Assembly: GCA_024516035.1 (NCBI GenBank)
Contig: CM044961.1
Location: 33,306,853-33,370,852 of the forward strand
Direction of reading: 5' to 3'
DNA from: Bactericera cockerelli
Lineage: Eukaryota > Arthropoda > Insecta > Hemiptera > Triozidae
DNA length: 64,000 nucleotides
Shown here: positions 54,086 through 64,000 of the stretch, piece by piece
How the letters are laid out: the number at the start of each line of letters is the position of its first letter
Position numbering within the stretch: position 1 is the stretch's first letter
Made by a program: the position numbers and the translations under genes
Notes under the pieces: model-generated
Told to the model about the DNA's origin: nothing
Databases searched by the model: none
What the model saw: the letters and a program-made list of their open reading frames with translations, nothing else

Positions 54086-55295
54086 TGGGTGATCCGGGGA
54101 AACCGTTATTTTTTTTTAAATTGTACACCGGGCCAGGGGAATGGGCGCGCAAAGGCTTACGGCTTGGGGGAAAATTAACCTAAAGTATTCCCAACGGGGT
54201 TTCCCGGGGGTACGTTTCCTGAAACGCAGTCGTTTTGAATTTTTTTATTTGGGTGGGCCCGCCGGCCCAAGGGTGGGGGGCCAACATAATTTTTTAAGGA
54301 AAAGGAAAAAACCTTGGTTTTCCCTGCAAAAAAGGGACAACATTTGGGGGTAATACCCTTTGGCTCGTCATTTTTTCCCATAAATTTTTTCCCCGACCCA
54401 AATAAAACCCCAAATTTGGGCCCCCAAGTTTCTTTTTCCCTAAAAAAAAAAAAAGGCTTACAGGCATGGTGCCGGGGTTCAAATTTCCCAGTGGCACGAA
54501 ATGGGACTTCGTCATTTTTTGAATTCCTTCCAAAATTACCACAGGGCTATCACTCCATCTCTAGGGCACAGGGTAAAACAGTCGACTCAGCCTCTTGAAA
54601 AAAAGTGAAAAGGGCCTTTGAGCCCAGCCCACCATGGCGGAATTGAACCCCCAATAATTAAAAAAATAAAAATAATAATAATGGAAAAGTACTATTTTTC
54701 TGCGCTACACCCCTTTTCCCTTCTTCTTTTTTTTCCCTTTCCCAAACGGGGGGGCCATTTCGATACTACAAAAAATTTTGGGAATATAATAACAAAAAAA
54801 AAACAAATTTTTAAATTTTATTTCAAAACTGAGTTTTATTATTTTTTATCCCAAAACAATCATCAACATTATAAACTTAAAATAAAAATTTGAAAATAAA
54901 ATAGAAAAGGGTAAAAAAAAGAGATGAAAAGAAAAAAATTTAATTTAAATTTTTGTGTTTGGGGGTAACCCCGGGGCGAAGTTAAAAATTTGGGAGAATT
55001 ATTAAAAACCTATGAAAAAATAATAAGACAAGATTTTTGGGATGAGTAGCGGGGTATCAAGAAACCATTTTTAAAGGGCGGCATTTCATTTTTTTTGGGG
55101 TTAAAAAAAAAAATAAAATTGTTTCCTCCCTATTCTCTGCCTTAACCCGTTTTTTAAAAATTAAAGTCTTAGGGTTATGCAGGTTTCTGAAAGTCCTCCC
55201 CATCCATGCTTTTCCCTCTCAGTTAGGGTTTTCGCGGGGTAACTTGGAAAAACACTTTTAAAAAATTTTGGGCCGGGAAATTAACAAACACTCTT

Positions 55296-55503
55296 TAGTA
55301 AATAAAAGGTGGGGTTAATGCTCAAAGCTTTTTTTCCCCAAACCTAAAACCCCAAGTCTTTTTAATTATTATGTTGTCCCCCTTTGCCCAAATTAATGGG
55401 GAATAATTCATGCACGGGGGGCATTCAAACCCAAGGGATCCTTACACTCCCGGGATTACCAACTAGAGGGGTTAAAAAAACACTTGACTACCAGTCCCAG
55501 GGT
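55296..55503 (-). repeat. Degraded S1 SINE
   Basis: Counterpart of 28086-28283. Confidence 0.65.
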
Positions 55504-55607
55504 AGTTAAAATTTAAAAGGGAGATAAGACTTTTTGGGTTCCATTATAAATATATCAAAAGCTTTTAAAGGCAAATGAAAAGAAAAAAAAAGGGATTTTT
55601 ATTTTTT

Positions 55608-55922
55608 TTTAAAGATGAGTGTTTCACAGTCTTTTCTTTATTTGGGTAGCCATGAAACAGGAGCTCCCCTGTAGACCTTGTGGTCTGTTTTTGAAGCCTG
55701 CCCTCCCTTTGAATGCCTCCCCTCGGAGGGCGAGAAGGGACATAATATTTCCTATTTAGGTGCCCCGGTCAAAAACCGGAGGCACCGGAAGGTTCCCTTA
55801 AAAACAGTTCAACCAAATTAATAATAAAAAATTTTTGTGGGAAAGGGGTTAGGGGACAAACCCGGAACCTTCGGGAAAGGGCAAGCAAAGTGCTTAACCA
55901 CGAGCTTACCGCACGCTTTTTT
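55608..55922 (-). repeat. Degraded S5 SINE, copy-specific
   Basis: AGCCATGAAACAGGAGCTCC and GCACCGGAAGG identify S5. The clean copy has no SINE at the matching place near 29225. Confidence 0.65.
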
Positions 55923-56128
55923 AAAATGAAATTTTGGGGTCTTTCGTATGGGCTTTTTGGCAAAAAAAAATTTTTAATATTATATAAAAAGAAAAAATGT
56001 TTTTTAAAGTCGGTGGCTTTATTTGGCAAAAGGGCCAAAAACAACCTATACCCCCATTTCTTTTGGCCTTTTGGGTATGGTGAAGTGGGAGAAAAATACT
56101 CCTCCCATTTTTTTGGGTGTGATTTTCC

Positions 56129-56225
56129 CTATTGGTCGCTATTATGCGGGGAAATCGAAGGGGCGCCCTTTTTAAAGGGAACCCTCAGTTTCCCCAGCCC
56201 TCTTTCAGGACATCTGCTAAATTTG
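56129..56225 (-). pseudogene. Degraded copy of the NUDCD3-like last exon
   Basis: GCAGATGTCCTGAAAGAGG, CTGAGGGTTCCC and GCGACCAATAG on the minus strand match 29554-29646 with several indels. More likely sequence error than a true pseudogene. Confidence 0.7.
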
Positions 56226-56249
56226 GGGAAATAAAAAACAAGAGAGGGA

Positions 56250-58980
56250 CATAAAATAAAAAAATATACTTTAAGAGACTGTTTTTCATAATAGAGAGTT
56301 GCCTTAAGCCCAACAGTAAAAAACCATCAAAAAATCCAAGATTACAATTTTTTCTTTATTTTTAATTTTTTTTTTTTTTAAATTTTCCCTATTTTTATTT
56401 AATAACAAAAACATATAAAAAGGAAATTTTTTTCCTAAGCTAAAGCTTCTTTTTGGGTTTTTTTTTTTTTCCCTTTATTGATTTACTTCCGAGAAATTTT
56501 CTAATATTGGAAAAACGGAAAATTGTGTTTGTTTTTTGGGAAAAAAAAAATTAATTTTTTTTTCTCCATTCGAAATTTTAATTTTTTTTTATATTCTGGA
56601 CTTTCATAACCTCCTAGCAAATTTTTTTTTTGTGTCCCCTCGGGCGGGCTTTTAAAAATATTCCTTGTAACCCCGGGAAACTACTGAACGGGTTTTGGAG
56701 AAATTTTTTTCCCCACAGGTAGGGGACATTCTGGGAATGGGCCCCCTTTTTTAAAAACAAAACAAATTCGTACGAGCCCGGGTTTTGGGTGAAAGAGACC
56801 CGCCCTGCCACTAAAATTTTTACTTCAACGCTTAAAAACTCGAGAATGGTACACCCATTTTTATGGGAAATTTTTTAGAAATGTACAAGCAAAAATTACC
56901 ATTTTTTTACCCTAGGCATTTATATTTATTTTTTTAAATTTTTTAATAATTTTAAATCTGATATTTAAAAAAACCAAAAATTTTGGGAAAACAAAAGTCA
57001 AAAAAAGGTTCACCCACTTTTTCCGATACGAAAATTTTTTTGTAAAGGGAAAAAAATTTTTTTTTTTTTTTTAAAATTTTAATTGACGGGTTTCCCCGGG
57101 GACCCAAAATTTTAAAAATAATGAAATACAAAAATTTAACTTTAAAAAAAAAATTAAAAATTTTAAAAAAAAAAATAAAAAAATAAAATTAAAAAACAAA
57201 TGGGAAAAAAGTTTTTTCATAGGTTTTTATAATTTTTAAAAATACTGGGGACTTTTAAACCAGAAAAAATCTAAACCTTTATCATTTGTCAGGGGCCAAA
57301 ATTTGGCACATCTTTGAAAAGGGGCTTTTTTACCAAGGTCTGTTTTGGGGATGAACATTAAAAAGTTTGGGGTTTCTTTTTATTTTTTTGGAAATTTTTA
57401 TTTTAAAAAACTTTTTTTGCATATCTGGTTTTCCCTTTTATTTTATTTTATTAATTTAAAAGTAAAAAAACCTTCATTAAGATGGCTACGGTTTCAAGAC
57501 AGATTAATTTTGGGGTTATTTTCGATTCTCTATAGTCCATGGTTTTGGGGTTTTTAAAAACGTGTTTTTTAAAATGCTATTACTTTTAGAAATCGATGTT
57601 GTACAGATTTTTAACTTTTTAAACGGTATTTATAGTGGGGGGGACCAAAATGCGAGGGAAATTTGAGAAATGACCTTAAAGTACGCGAAGTAAAAGGGCT
57701 TTTAAAAATCACACACCCCAAAATTCTCTTGAAAGACGATTAATAAAACCTAGCATTTGCAGACTTTTTTTCTGATATTTTTTATGTAGTAAAGGGGAAA
57801 TTTTAAAACATTTCCCCGAATGTGACTTCCCCAAATCCTTCCCCCTCAGTACGTCTGGGCCCGTGGGCCCGATGATCAATATGGTAAGATGTTTAAATAT
57901 GGAGATTTAAAGGTGTGGTAAGTTTACTATAGAGCATTTCCCCCCGGTTTTAAAAACAATGGGTTGGGCCCACAAAACCCTTTTTTTGAAGGGTGATTAA
58001 AATATTCTGAAGTTTAAACTGCCCGTCCGGAACCCCAAAACCCAGCGGCGAACTTCAAATCGTCGGGGAAAAAGCCAGAAAATTTTTCAAATTTTTGAAC
58101 ACTGTGTTTATTCAATTTTTGAAAACAAAAGGAAAAACAAAAGGGAAAATTTTACCCCCCTTGGGGGGGCCAAAAACCCGGGGGTAAAAGTCTATAGGGG
58201 GAGGATTTCGCGTCAGTTGACGCGGCGATTTGGGGACTTTGGGTTTGGGGAAAAACCCCTAACCAAAGGAAGCAATGGATGGTTAAAACCAAGCCCTGTA
58301 ATTTTTCTAAAAAAAAAGTATGATTTTTAAAAAAATCAACCTTTAGAAAAACTAATATGGTATCAATTTGGCCCCCCAAATTTTTTTTTAATTTAAGGAA
58401 AAAAAATTTCTAAAAGATGCAAATATTATCTTGGAGCGATTTATACAGGGAAACCATAAATTATTGTCATTAAATTTTGCTGGGTTTAAATTTAGCCCAA
58501 AATTTTTTTGGGGAAATTTTTTTTCAAAAAATTTTTTGGGACAAAAATACAACGATACATTACATACATACCAAAAAAAACAAAATTTTAAGGAAATCGG
58601 GTTTAAACGGGGATTTATTATAAAATCTAAAAATTGGGATGTGGGACGTGTATAAAAATGTGGGAAACCCAAACACAGGGAAAATTGGTTTGGGGGGTTT
58701 TTTTTTTCTTTTTTTTTATGGGGGGTTAAATTTGGAAACTACGTTTTGGGTTTGGGAAATTTAAGTGTATTATTTTAGAACTATCTTTTAAAATTGATTA
58801 AGATTTCGGGGGAAACATTTACTTGTGGCAGTTTTAATGATTTTTGAGTTTCCTGCATTTTTACGGGTATTGGGGCCCCACTGACAGTAGATTTATTGAG
58901 ATTTTTTTTAAAGTTAGGGGGTTTTGGGTTTTGGGGGTTTGGGGCATGCCAAGCAAAAAAACGGGTGACAACCACAACCC
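56250..58980. other. Insertion without a clean counterpart
   Basis: The clean copy goes directly from 29660 to about 29880. Base quality is too low to classify this 2.7 kb; no motif survived. Confidence 0.45.
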
Positions 58981-59307
58981 CAATTTTCCTTTTGACTCAA
59001 AAATAAATCCAAAATTTTTTGGGCCCCAGACCCCAAAAACACCCGGGGACCAAGGGGTGAAACTTTGGATTTTTAAACCTGGGACCCAAAAAAGTCTTTG
59101 GTCACGGGAAAAAAAGACTATCGAAAAATTTTGGGGGATTCCCCTTCCCTTTCCTTTTTTTTAGGTCAAGAAAAAATTTAAAAAACCAATTTTTAATGCC
59201 AGAGAAAAATCCAACCCCTGGGAATTTTCACAAATTTTAAATTTTTTTTAAAATCGGGATTCAAAGAAAGGGCTAAATTTTTATTTTTATTTTTATTTTA
59301 AAAAAAG

Positions 59308-59635
59308 GTGTTTCAAAGCCTTTTTTTTTATTTTTGTAGGGCCAAGGAAAAAAGGAAACTACTGTAACCTTGAGGGGCTGTGGTTTTGGCCCGCCCCATC
59401 CCCTTTGTAAAGCCTCTCCCCTGTTTTGGGCCCAGAAGGACACAATACTTCCCTTTAGATGCGGGTCCCCCACAGCGCACCGGAAGGCCTCCCTTTTCAA
59501 AAAACAACTGTAAAACCAAAATTTTTTAGTAAAAATTTTTTTTTTTTTTTTCGGCCCGGGGGGTTTAACCCGGGGCATTCCGCATGGCAAGCAAGTTTCT
59601 TAAAACCCCTGAAACTAATCGCGCGCCCTTACCCG
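59308..59635 (-). repeat. Degraded S5 SINE
   Basis: Counterpart of 30166-30439. Confidence 0.6.
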
Positions 59636-59741
59636 GCATGGATGTATAGTATGCTTTATTAATGTCGGGTCGAGACAAATCCCTTTTTGCTAACAGTTTA
59701 AAAGTGTAGGTAAAAGAAGGTCTATTTTTTATTTTTTGTTT

Positions 59742-59917
59742 TCCCTTTGCGTGACGTGGGGAACCCCGACTCTTCTGGTAGTCATTTTCCCAACCCCCCC
59801 TCATGAGTTTTACGCTCCTCTTGTTCACCCGGAAAAGGGGGGGGGCCGCTTTTTTGGGACTATCTTGGCCCTCAGGACCCTGACCCCCCGCACTCCTGGC
59901 TTTCCCGGGAACTGGAA
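59742..59917 (-). pseudogene. Degraded copy of the NUDCD3-like penultimate exon
   Basis: CTCTTCTGGTAGTCATT and GCACTCCTGGCTTTC on the plus strand match 30559-30747; frame broken many times, probably by base errors. Confidence 0.7.
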
Positions 59918-60998
59918 GTTATTATTATATTATTATTTTCCCCGGGAATCAAAAAATTTTTTTTTCCTCTGTAAATTTTTTTTAAAAAGGAGAAAACTAA
60001 AAACCCCCCAAGGTTTCCAGCCGTAAAATTTTGGCCGGAAGGGTAGTTCTTTTGGGGAAATAAATTTTTAAAAAGGGAACTCTTTTTTTTCTTTTTTAAA
60101 AATTTTTTTTAATTTTCCCGGTTTTTTTATTAAAGGGTTTTCTAAAAAGGGAATTTTTGTTCCCAAAGATTAAAATCTTTCAAATTAAATTTTCCCCTAT
60201 TTATTTCTTAATTGATCCCCCCCTGCAATTGTTTTTAAATAATTATTTTTTTGGGTACCTTTTTTTAAAATGTAAAAACCCCCATTCAATTATAAATAAT
60301 TTTATTTTAAAAAAACTAATAAATGGTTTTTTCCCAGTTTTTATTTTTAAATTAAATTGAGGAATGTTTTGGGGTTTTTTTAAAAAACCCTTATTTTCAT
60401 TTTTTTTAAATTTTCCTAAAAAACCCCGGGGGGTTTTTTCCAGGGAAAATTTTTATTTAAATTTTTAAATTTTATTTTTTTTGGGGTTTTTTTTAAAAAA
60501 TGATTTTACTTTCCTTGGTAAAAGACTTTTTTTAAAATTTAAATATTTTTCATTTTTTTTTTTTAACCTAAAAACTATTTTTAAAAATTGTGGTCTTGTG
60601 ACTCCCCATCCCGAAAAACCCCCCCCTTTTTTTTAGGGGTTTTTTTATTTTTCCCCCCTTTTTAAAGCCCAATTTTTGCAAAAAGCTTTTTTTTAAAAAA
60701 AAAAAAAGGGGAAAAATTTTTTTGCCTGCGGGGAAAAAAAAGGGTAAAAAAATTTTAAAAAGGTAAAAAAACTTTTTAAAAGAAAAAAAAAACCCCCCTT
60801 TTATTTAATCCCCTTTTTACTGTATTTTAAACTTTTTACAAATAAAAAGACAGCAAAAAGGATTAAGAAACTTTTCCCAGTTTCCCCTTTTTTTTAAAAA
60901 ACCTCTTTATAAAGAAACCGGGTTTAAGGAAAAAAAAATTTCGGTCCCTTAGTTTTTTATAACTAGTTTTTGATGTAAAAAAATTTAACACATAAAAT

Positions 60999-61157
60999 AA
61001 ATCCCTGAATCTTTTGGGCCAGGGCAGAGCCACCTTTTTCATCTTGCTTCACAGGAGGAAAACATAACAAACAGCCTGTTCCATCACTTGGGACATTGAT
61101 ATGCGGTATAACCGTCACGATATTTGGGAGCTTTTACAAGGAGGGGCTCAATGGGAC
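60999..61157 (-). CDS. Exon of an unrecognised gene
   Basis: Follows an acceptor TTTCCTCAG at 61158-61166. Minus-strand reading is open: IEPLLVKAPKYRDGYTAYQC, then a stop at 61086-61084. The next frame stays open for about 36 codons (SDGTGCLLCFPPVKQDEKGG follows directly). A single extra C near 61088 would explain the break, as expected in this error-rich part. The composition looks like protein rather than repeat. No family is recognised and the exon end is uncertain. Confidence 0.4.
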
Positions 61158-61309
61158 CTGAGGAAATAAAAAAAAGGTTGTCTTCCTGTTTTACTAACAA
61201 AAAAAAATAAATAATTAAAAAAACAGCTAGTTCAATAAATACATAAAAAAAACCAGTTAACCTGTTATTTTTTCTAAAATTACCTATTCCCCTTTTTTTT
61301 AAAATTTTT

Positions 61310-61420
61310 TTTTTTCTCTCTTCTTCTTGTAACAAATCACAAATTTCAGTTACAATCAAACCTTGGACTTTTTTCAATTTATTCCAAGATAGACCCAAAA
61401 AAAAATTTTATTTGTGAATC
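61310..61420 (-). CDS. Exon of the same unrecognised gene
   Basis: Acceptor CTTTAG at 61421-61426. After a T-run whose length is doubtful, the minus strand reads SWNKLKKVQGLIVTEICDLL and several glutamates. The intron to the preceding exon would be only 77 bp. The 3' end runs into A/T runs and cannot be placed. Confidence 0.35.
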
Positions 61421-61497
61421 CTAAAGACAAAAATTTCAGTAATTTTTTTGTAACTTTAAAAAAAAAAAATTTTTTTAAATTTTATAAAATTTTTTAC

Positions 61498-61850
61498 CTC
61501 AAATTCAAATCACGATGGTCGAGACCCAAACTAAAGCCTCTGTCGGCTCCGTTTTAACAATTTCTTAAGCAGCCCGATTTTTTTTTCTAATGATAAAGGA
61601 TTTTTTGGGGGTTTTGTTGGGTCATTTCTGGGCTGAGATGTTTTTTTGCTTTGAAGTTGGGAAATTTTAACATTGAAAGATTTCTACATTTGAAGGCTTT
61701 TTTAAAGGGATGCAAAATCATTTTAAGTGGTAGATTTTTAATTTTCACATCTTTTTTGTTGATGCATTTGGTGTTTCATCCATATCAACTACTTCTTTGT
61801 TTTCTACTCTTGACAAACATTTGCTTCTTTCCGTTAAAACAACAATATTA
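61498..61850 (-). CDS. Exon of the same unrecognised gene
   Basis: Ends at a donor GAG|GTAAAA (61498/61497). The minus strand reads open in short blocks joined by homopolymer frame changes: CLSRVENKEVVDMDETPNAS, then PLKMILHPFKKAFKCRNLSM, then IGLLKKLLKRSRQRL. Three consecutive blocks with no stop other than at homopolymers are unlikely by chance. The start of the exon is not defined. A further small exon candidate with both splice sites lies at 62980-63026. Function unknown. Confidence 0.35.
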
Positions 61851-61859
61851 AATACCAAA

Positions 61860-63329
61860 AAAAAATAAGAAAAAAATTTTTTCCCTTTGGGGAAAAACAT
61901 AAAAAACTCATTTCATTTTCTTTAATACTCTGTATTTTTAAGTAGATACCAAAGTAGTATTTTTTTTTTTAATTTTATATAATAATTTGTTGTTTTTTTT
62001 TTTTTTTTTTTTGGTTTTAAAAAAAAAAACAATTTTTTAAATTTTTTTTTAAAACATAAAAGGGAAAGGGAATATCTCCTGCTAATACACCCCTAGAAGA
62101 TTTATCAATTTTTGTTAACACTTTGGAAAATCACAACTACCAAAAACTCGCTTTCTAAACTAACGCTGAAACCATTTTTCACTTTTCCTGTGATAACCAA
62201 ACTTTGACCAAAAGCTTTTGCTCTACAAATAAATCGTTCGTAAAAAGAAAAAAATTTTTTAAAATTTATTTTTTAAAAAACTGGTTTTTAATTTCCACAA
62301 GAAGAACCCCATAACCCCAGTTATTAATTTTTACACCACACTCTAAGAGTACTATTATACCATTTGAATTCCTTGGAGACCAACATATACTACTAGCTTG
62401 ATCAATAAGGGGGCGGACTTTAACGGGGTTGGGTGGTTTAAGCTCAAGAAATATTTGTAAAGTGAGTTTGGTAGTTGTGATATAAACAAAAATAGACATT
62501 CCCATATTCCATGAGGGAAGAAGTTGAAAAATTTAAGTTTATTTTTTTTTGTTATTATTGAATCCATTTTTGTTTTTAAAAAAAATTATCTTTTTTTAAC
62601 ACGTTGGATCCTGATCCCAATGTTTTTCAGAAATTTTTTTGAACTGGCCTGAAACCCTTGGGGGCCCCTCGGGCCCACTCAGCAACATAGTGATTTCATA
62701 CCCACCCATCTAACCCGTTGAACTTTTAAGATAAAGAGAATAGTTTCTACTAAAAAAGAGAATAGTTTTCATCCTATAAAAAAAAATTACTATAGAGTAT
62801 CACTTTTTTTGGGGGGTAATTTTTTTTTTAAATGGTTTTAAATCCTAGGTTTCAAAAAGTAACGACTCGGGCTTTGTTGCATTTGTAGTATAAAAATTAA
62901 TCTAATTTTGCATAATGTTCTCAGTTAAAAATAATTTTCTAATTTGAATTTTTTATCAATTTTTTGCCCTGAATCTTACCTTCTGTAAGAAAAACCAAGT
63001 AATATTTAGGAAGCGGGATACCTGTTCTACGCACAGAAAATTTTTATCACAACTCTCTACTATCATTTAAACTCTTGACTCCATCCTTGATGGCTTTTTT
63101 TTTTTGATTTAAAAATTTAACGACATTACTTAAAGGAATTTCAACTGGTTACTACCTACTGACAAGGAAAAGGAGTTTAAAAAATATTTTTATTTTTTTT
63201 TAATTTGATTTTAGAATGAAAGGTTTACAAGAATAGAGTTCATAGCAAAAGATAATTATAAAATATATATTTATTATTGGGAACTAAATTTTTAGACAAT
63301 TTTTTGTTGTTGTAGAGGCTACCCACTAC
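61860..63329. other. Low-quality, one S2 SINE
   Basis: 62388-62490 is a degraded S2 SINE (plus). The small exon candidate at 62980-63026 is the only other item. Confidence 0.35.
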
Positions 63330-63674
63330 CGAGAGGGGTTTGTCCAGTAATACCTACTACCTTACCACTAAGCTAATCGTGAGCTATATTATTTTACAAC
63401 AGGAAATAATTTTTTTCAGACAGAGCTTTTTTTTTTTGCCGAAAAAAAAAGGCTTTTCAGTTTTTAATCTCAGAAAAATTTTCCCAGGGTAGGTACTTTT
63501 AAAATACACAATTTTTGGGCAGACTGGGCCCAAAAAATATCTTCTGATCAGGTGAACTTCTCCCCGGACAGCAAATTAAACTACTGCTGTTTATTTCTTT
63601 CAGAAAAATTTATAAAAAAATAAATTTCCCAAAAATAAAAACTTAAATATAAAACCGTTATTTTGTGTTTTTTC

Positions 63675-64000
63675 GAGGGGGGATCAAGAAGTACCCGTTT
63701 TGAAAAAAAAGTGCGGATACTTACATTTTTTGGGTTCTATTTTTCGATAGTCTCCTTTCAAGGCTACACACTTCCCTTTCCCGTGAAACCGCCACTTTTT
63801 TAGCCCTTTCCAAAAAAATAGCTCCCTTCGAAATCCTCAAATAGCCCTTTTTTCTGGTTTTGACGCCATTTTTAGCTGAACCTCTTCCCCCAAGCCCAAA
63901 ATTTCAATTAGGAAACAAAAAATAATTGCAGGGGGGGTAGTCAGGTGAGTAAAGGGGGGGGTGGGAATAATTTTGTTCCAAGTTGATGGATTTTAGCAGC
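63675..64000 (-). mobile_element. Partial mariner-like element
   Basis: CGAGGGGGGATCAAGAAGTA at 63675 resembles a mariner terminal repeat. The minus strand next to it reads VALKGDYRK near 63755-63780, like a mariner transposase C-terminus. The rest would run past the window or is unreadable. Confidence 0.45.

Larger units (their letters stand above)
48757..64000. other. Low-quality sequence, partly a second copy of 13.7-32.2 kb
   Basis: From about 48757 the text is dominated by runs of 4-10 identical bases, and known repeats are recognisable only with many indels. It still follows the clean middle region: 50640 with 13751, 51676-51800 with 15021-15115, 52232-52480 with 25370-25625, 53510-53720 with 26430-26670, 54480-54600 with 27400-27530, 55190-55560 with 27986-28330, 56020-56230 with 29437-29660, 58985-59170 with 29880-30045, 59640-59920 with 30450-30750, and 60890-60965 with 32080-32157. 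Open frames here are unreliable. The likely cause is unpolished long-read sequence. Relative to the clean copy it lacks 15.4-25.3 kb and 28329-29183, and adds about 2.7 kb at 56250-58980. Confidence 0.85.

Noticed and set aside
49248..60360. Numerous open frames of 60-110 residues
   Set aside because: They lie in sequence with gross homopolymer error and are rich in Phe, Lys, Gly and Pro from runs of T, A, G and C.

Overview
The window is AT-rich invertebrate nuclear DNA, most likely from an arthropod. Evidence: mariner-type elements, a copia whose primer site matches an internal part of initiator tRNA-Met, spliceosomal exons, and a dense mixture of tRNA-headed and 5S-rRNA-headed SINEs. There are no operons, no rRNA or free tRNA genes, and no bacterial-type features. 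A 100-base run of N at 32158-32257 is a scaffold gap. The species cannot be named from the sequence.

Three layers are visible. (1) 1-13127 is a clean block, copy A. (2) 13128-38907 is clean, mostly repeats, and carries the only legible host genes, all on the minus strand: the first coding exon of a claudin-like four-membrane-segment protein (24607-24732) and the last two coding exons of an NUDCD3-like co-chaperone (30559-30747 and 29554-29646). (3) 38908-48756 (copy A') repeats copy A in the same orientation. It is followed at 48757-64000 by low-quality sequence with stretched homopolymers, part of which repeats 13.7-15.4 kb and 25.3-32.2 kb. One locus is therefore present twice in tandem with a period near 38.9 kb. 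Two haplotypes placed in series, the second unpolished, fits best; a true segmental duplication remains possible.

The two copies act as a filled-site/empty-site comparison. Several transposons are present in one and absent in the other: a deleted mariner (309-1226), a 719-bp element with 8-bp target duplication carrying its own minisatellite (6008-6726), a TTAA-flanked element with repeated hairpins (11720-12716), a TTAA MITE in copy A' (43263-43488), an 855-bp palindromic foldback (28329-29183), and many SINEs. The best preserved element is a copia retrotransposon (16823-21831) with identical 255-bp LTRs and a perfect 5-bp target duplication. It is nested in a SINE, which sits in a Helitron-like unit, which sits in a larger inverted-repeat element (15699-23698).

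SINE families are labelled here S1 (tRNA-like head TGCACTGGTAGTCAAG), S2 (head GACCTCAGTAGCTTGATCG), S3 (head CCAGCCTCCGTGGCGTAA), S4 (head CCCGGTAGCTCAGTGG), S5 (head GCGCGATTAGCTCAGTGG), S6 (5S rRNA-derived head) and S7 (head GTCACCGTGG). The 5S-headed S6 and tRNA-headed S3 share one body, and S1 and S4 share a short tail motif, so the families look assembled from interchangeable modules. This modular SINE set, and a multi-exon gene that can be read only through base errors at 60.99-61.85 kb, are the most interesting contents.
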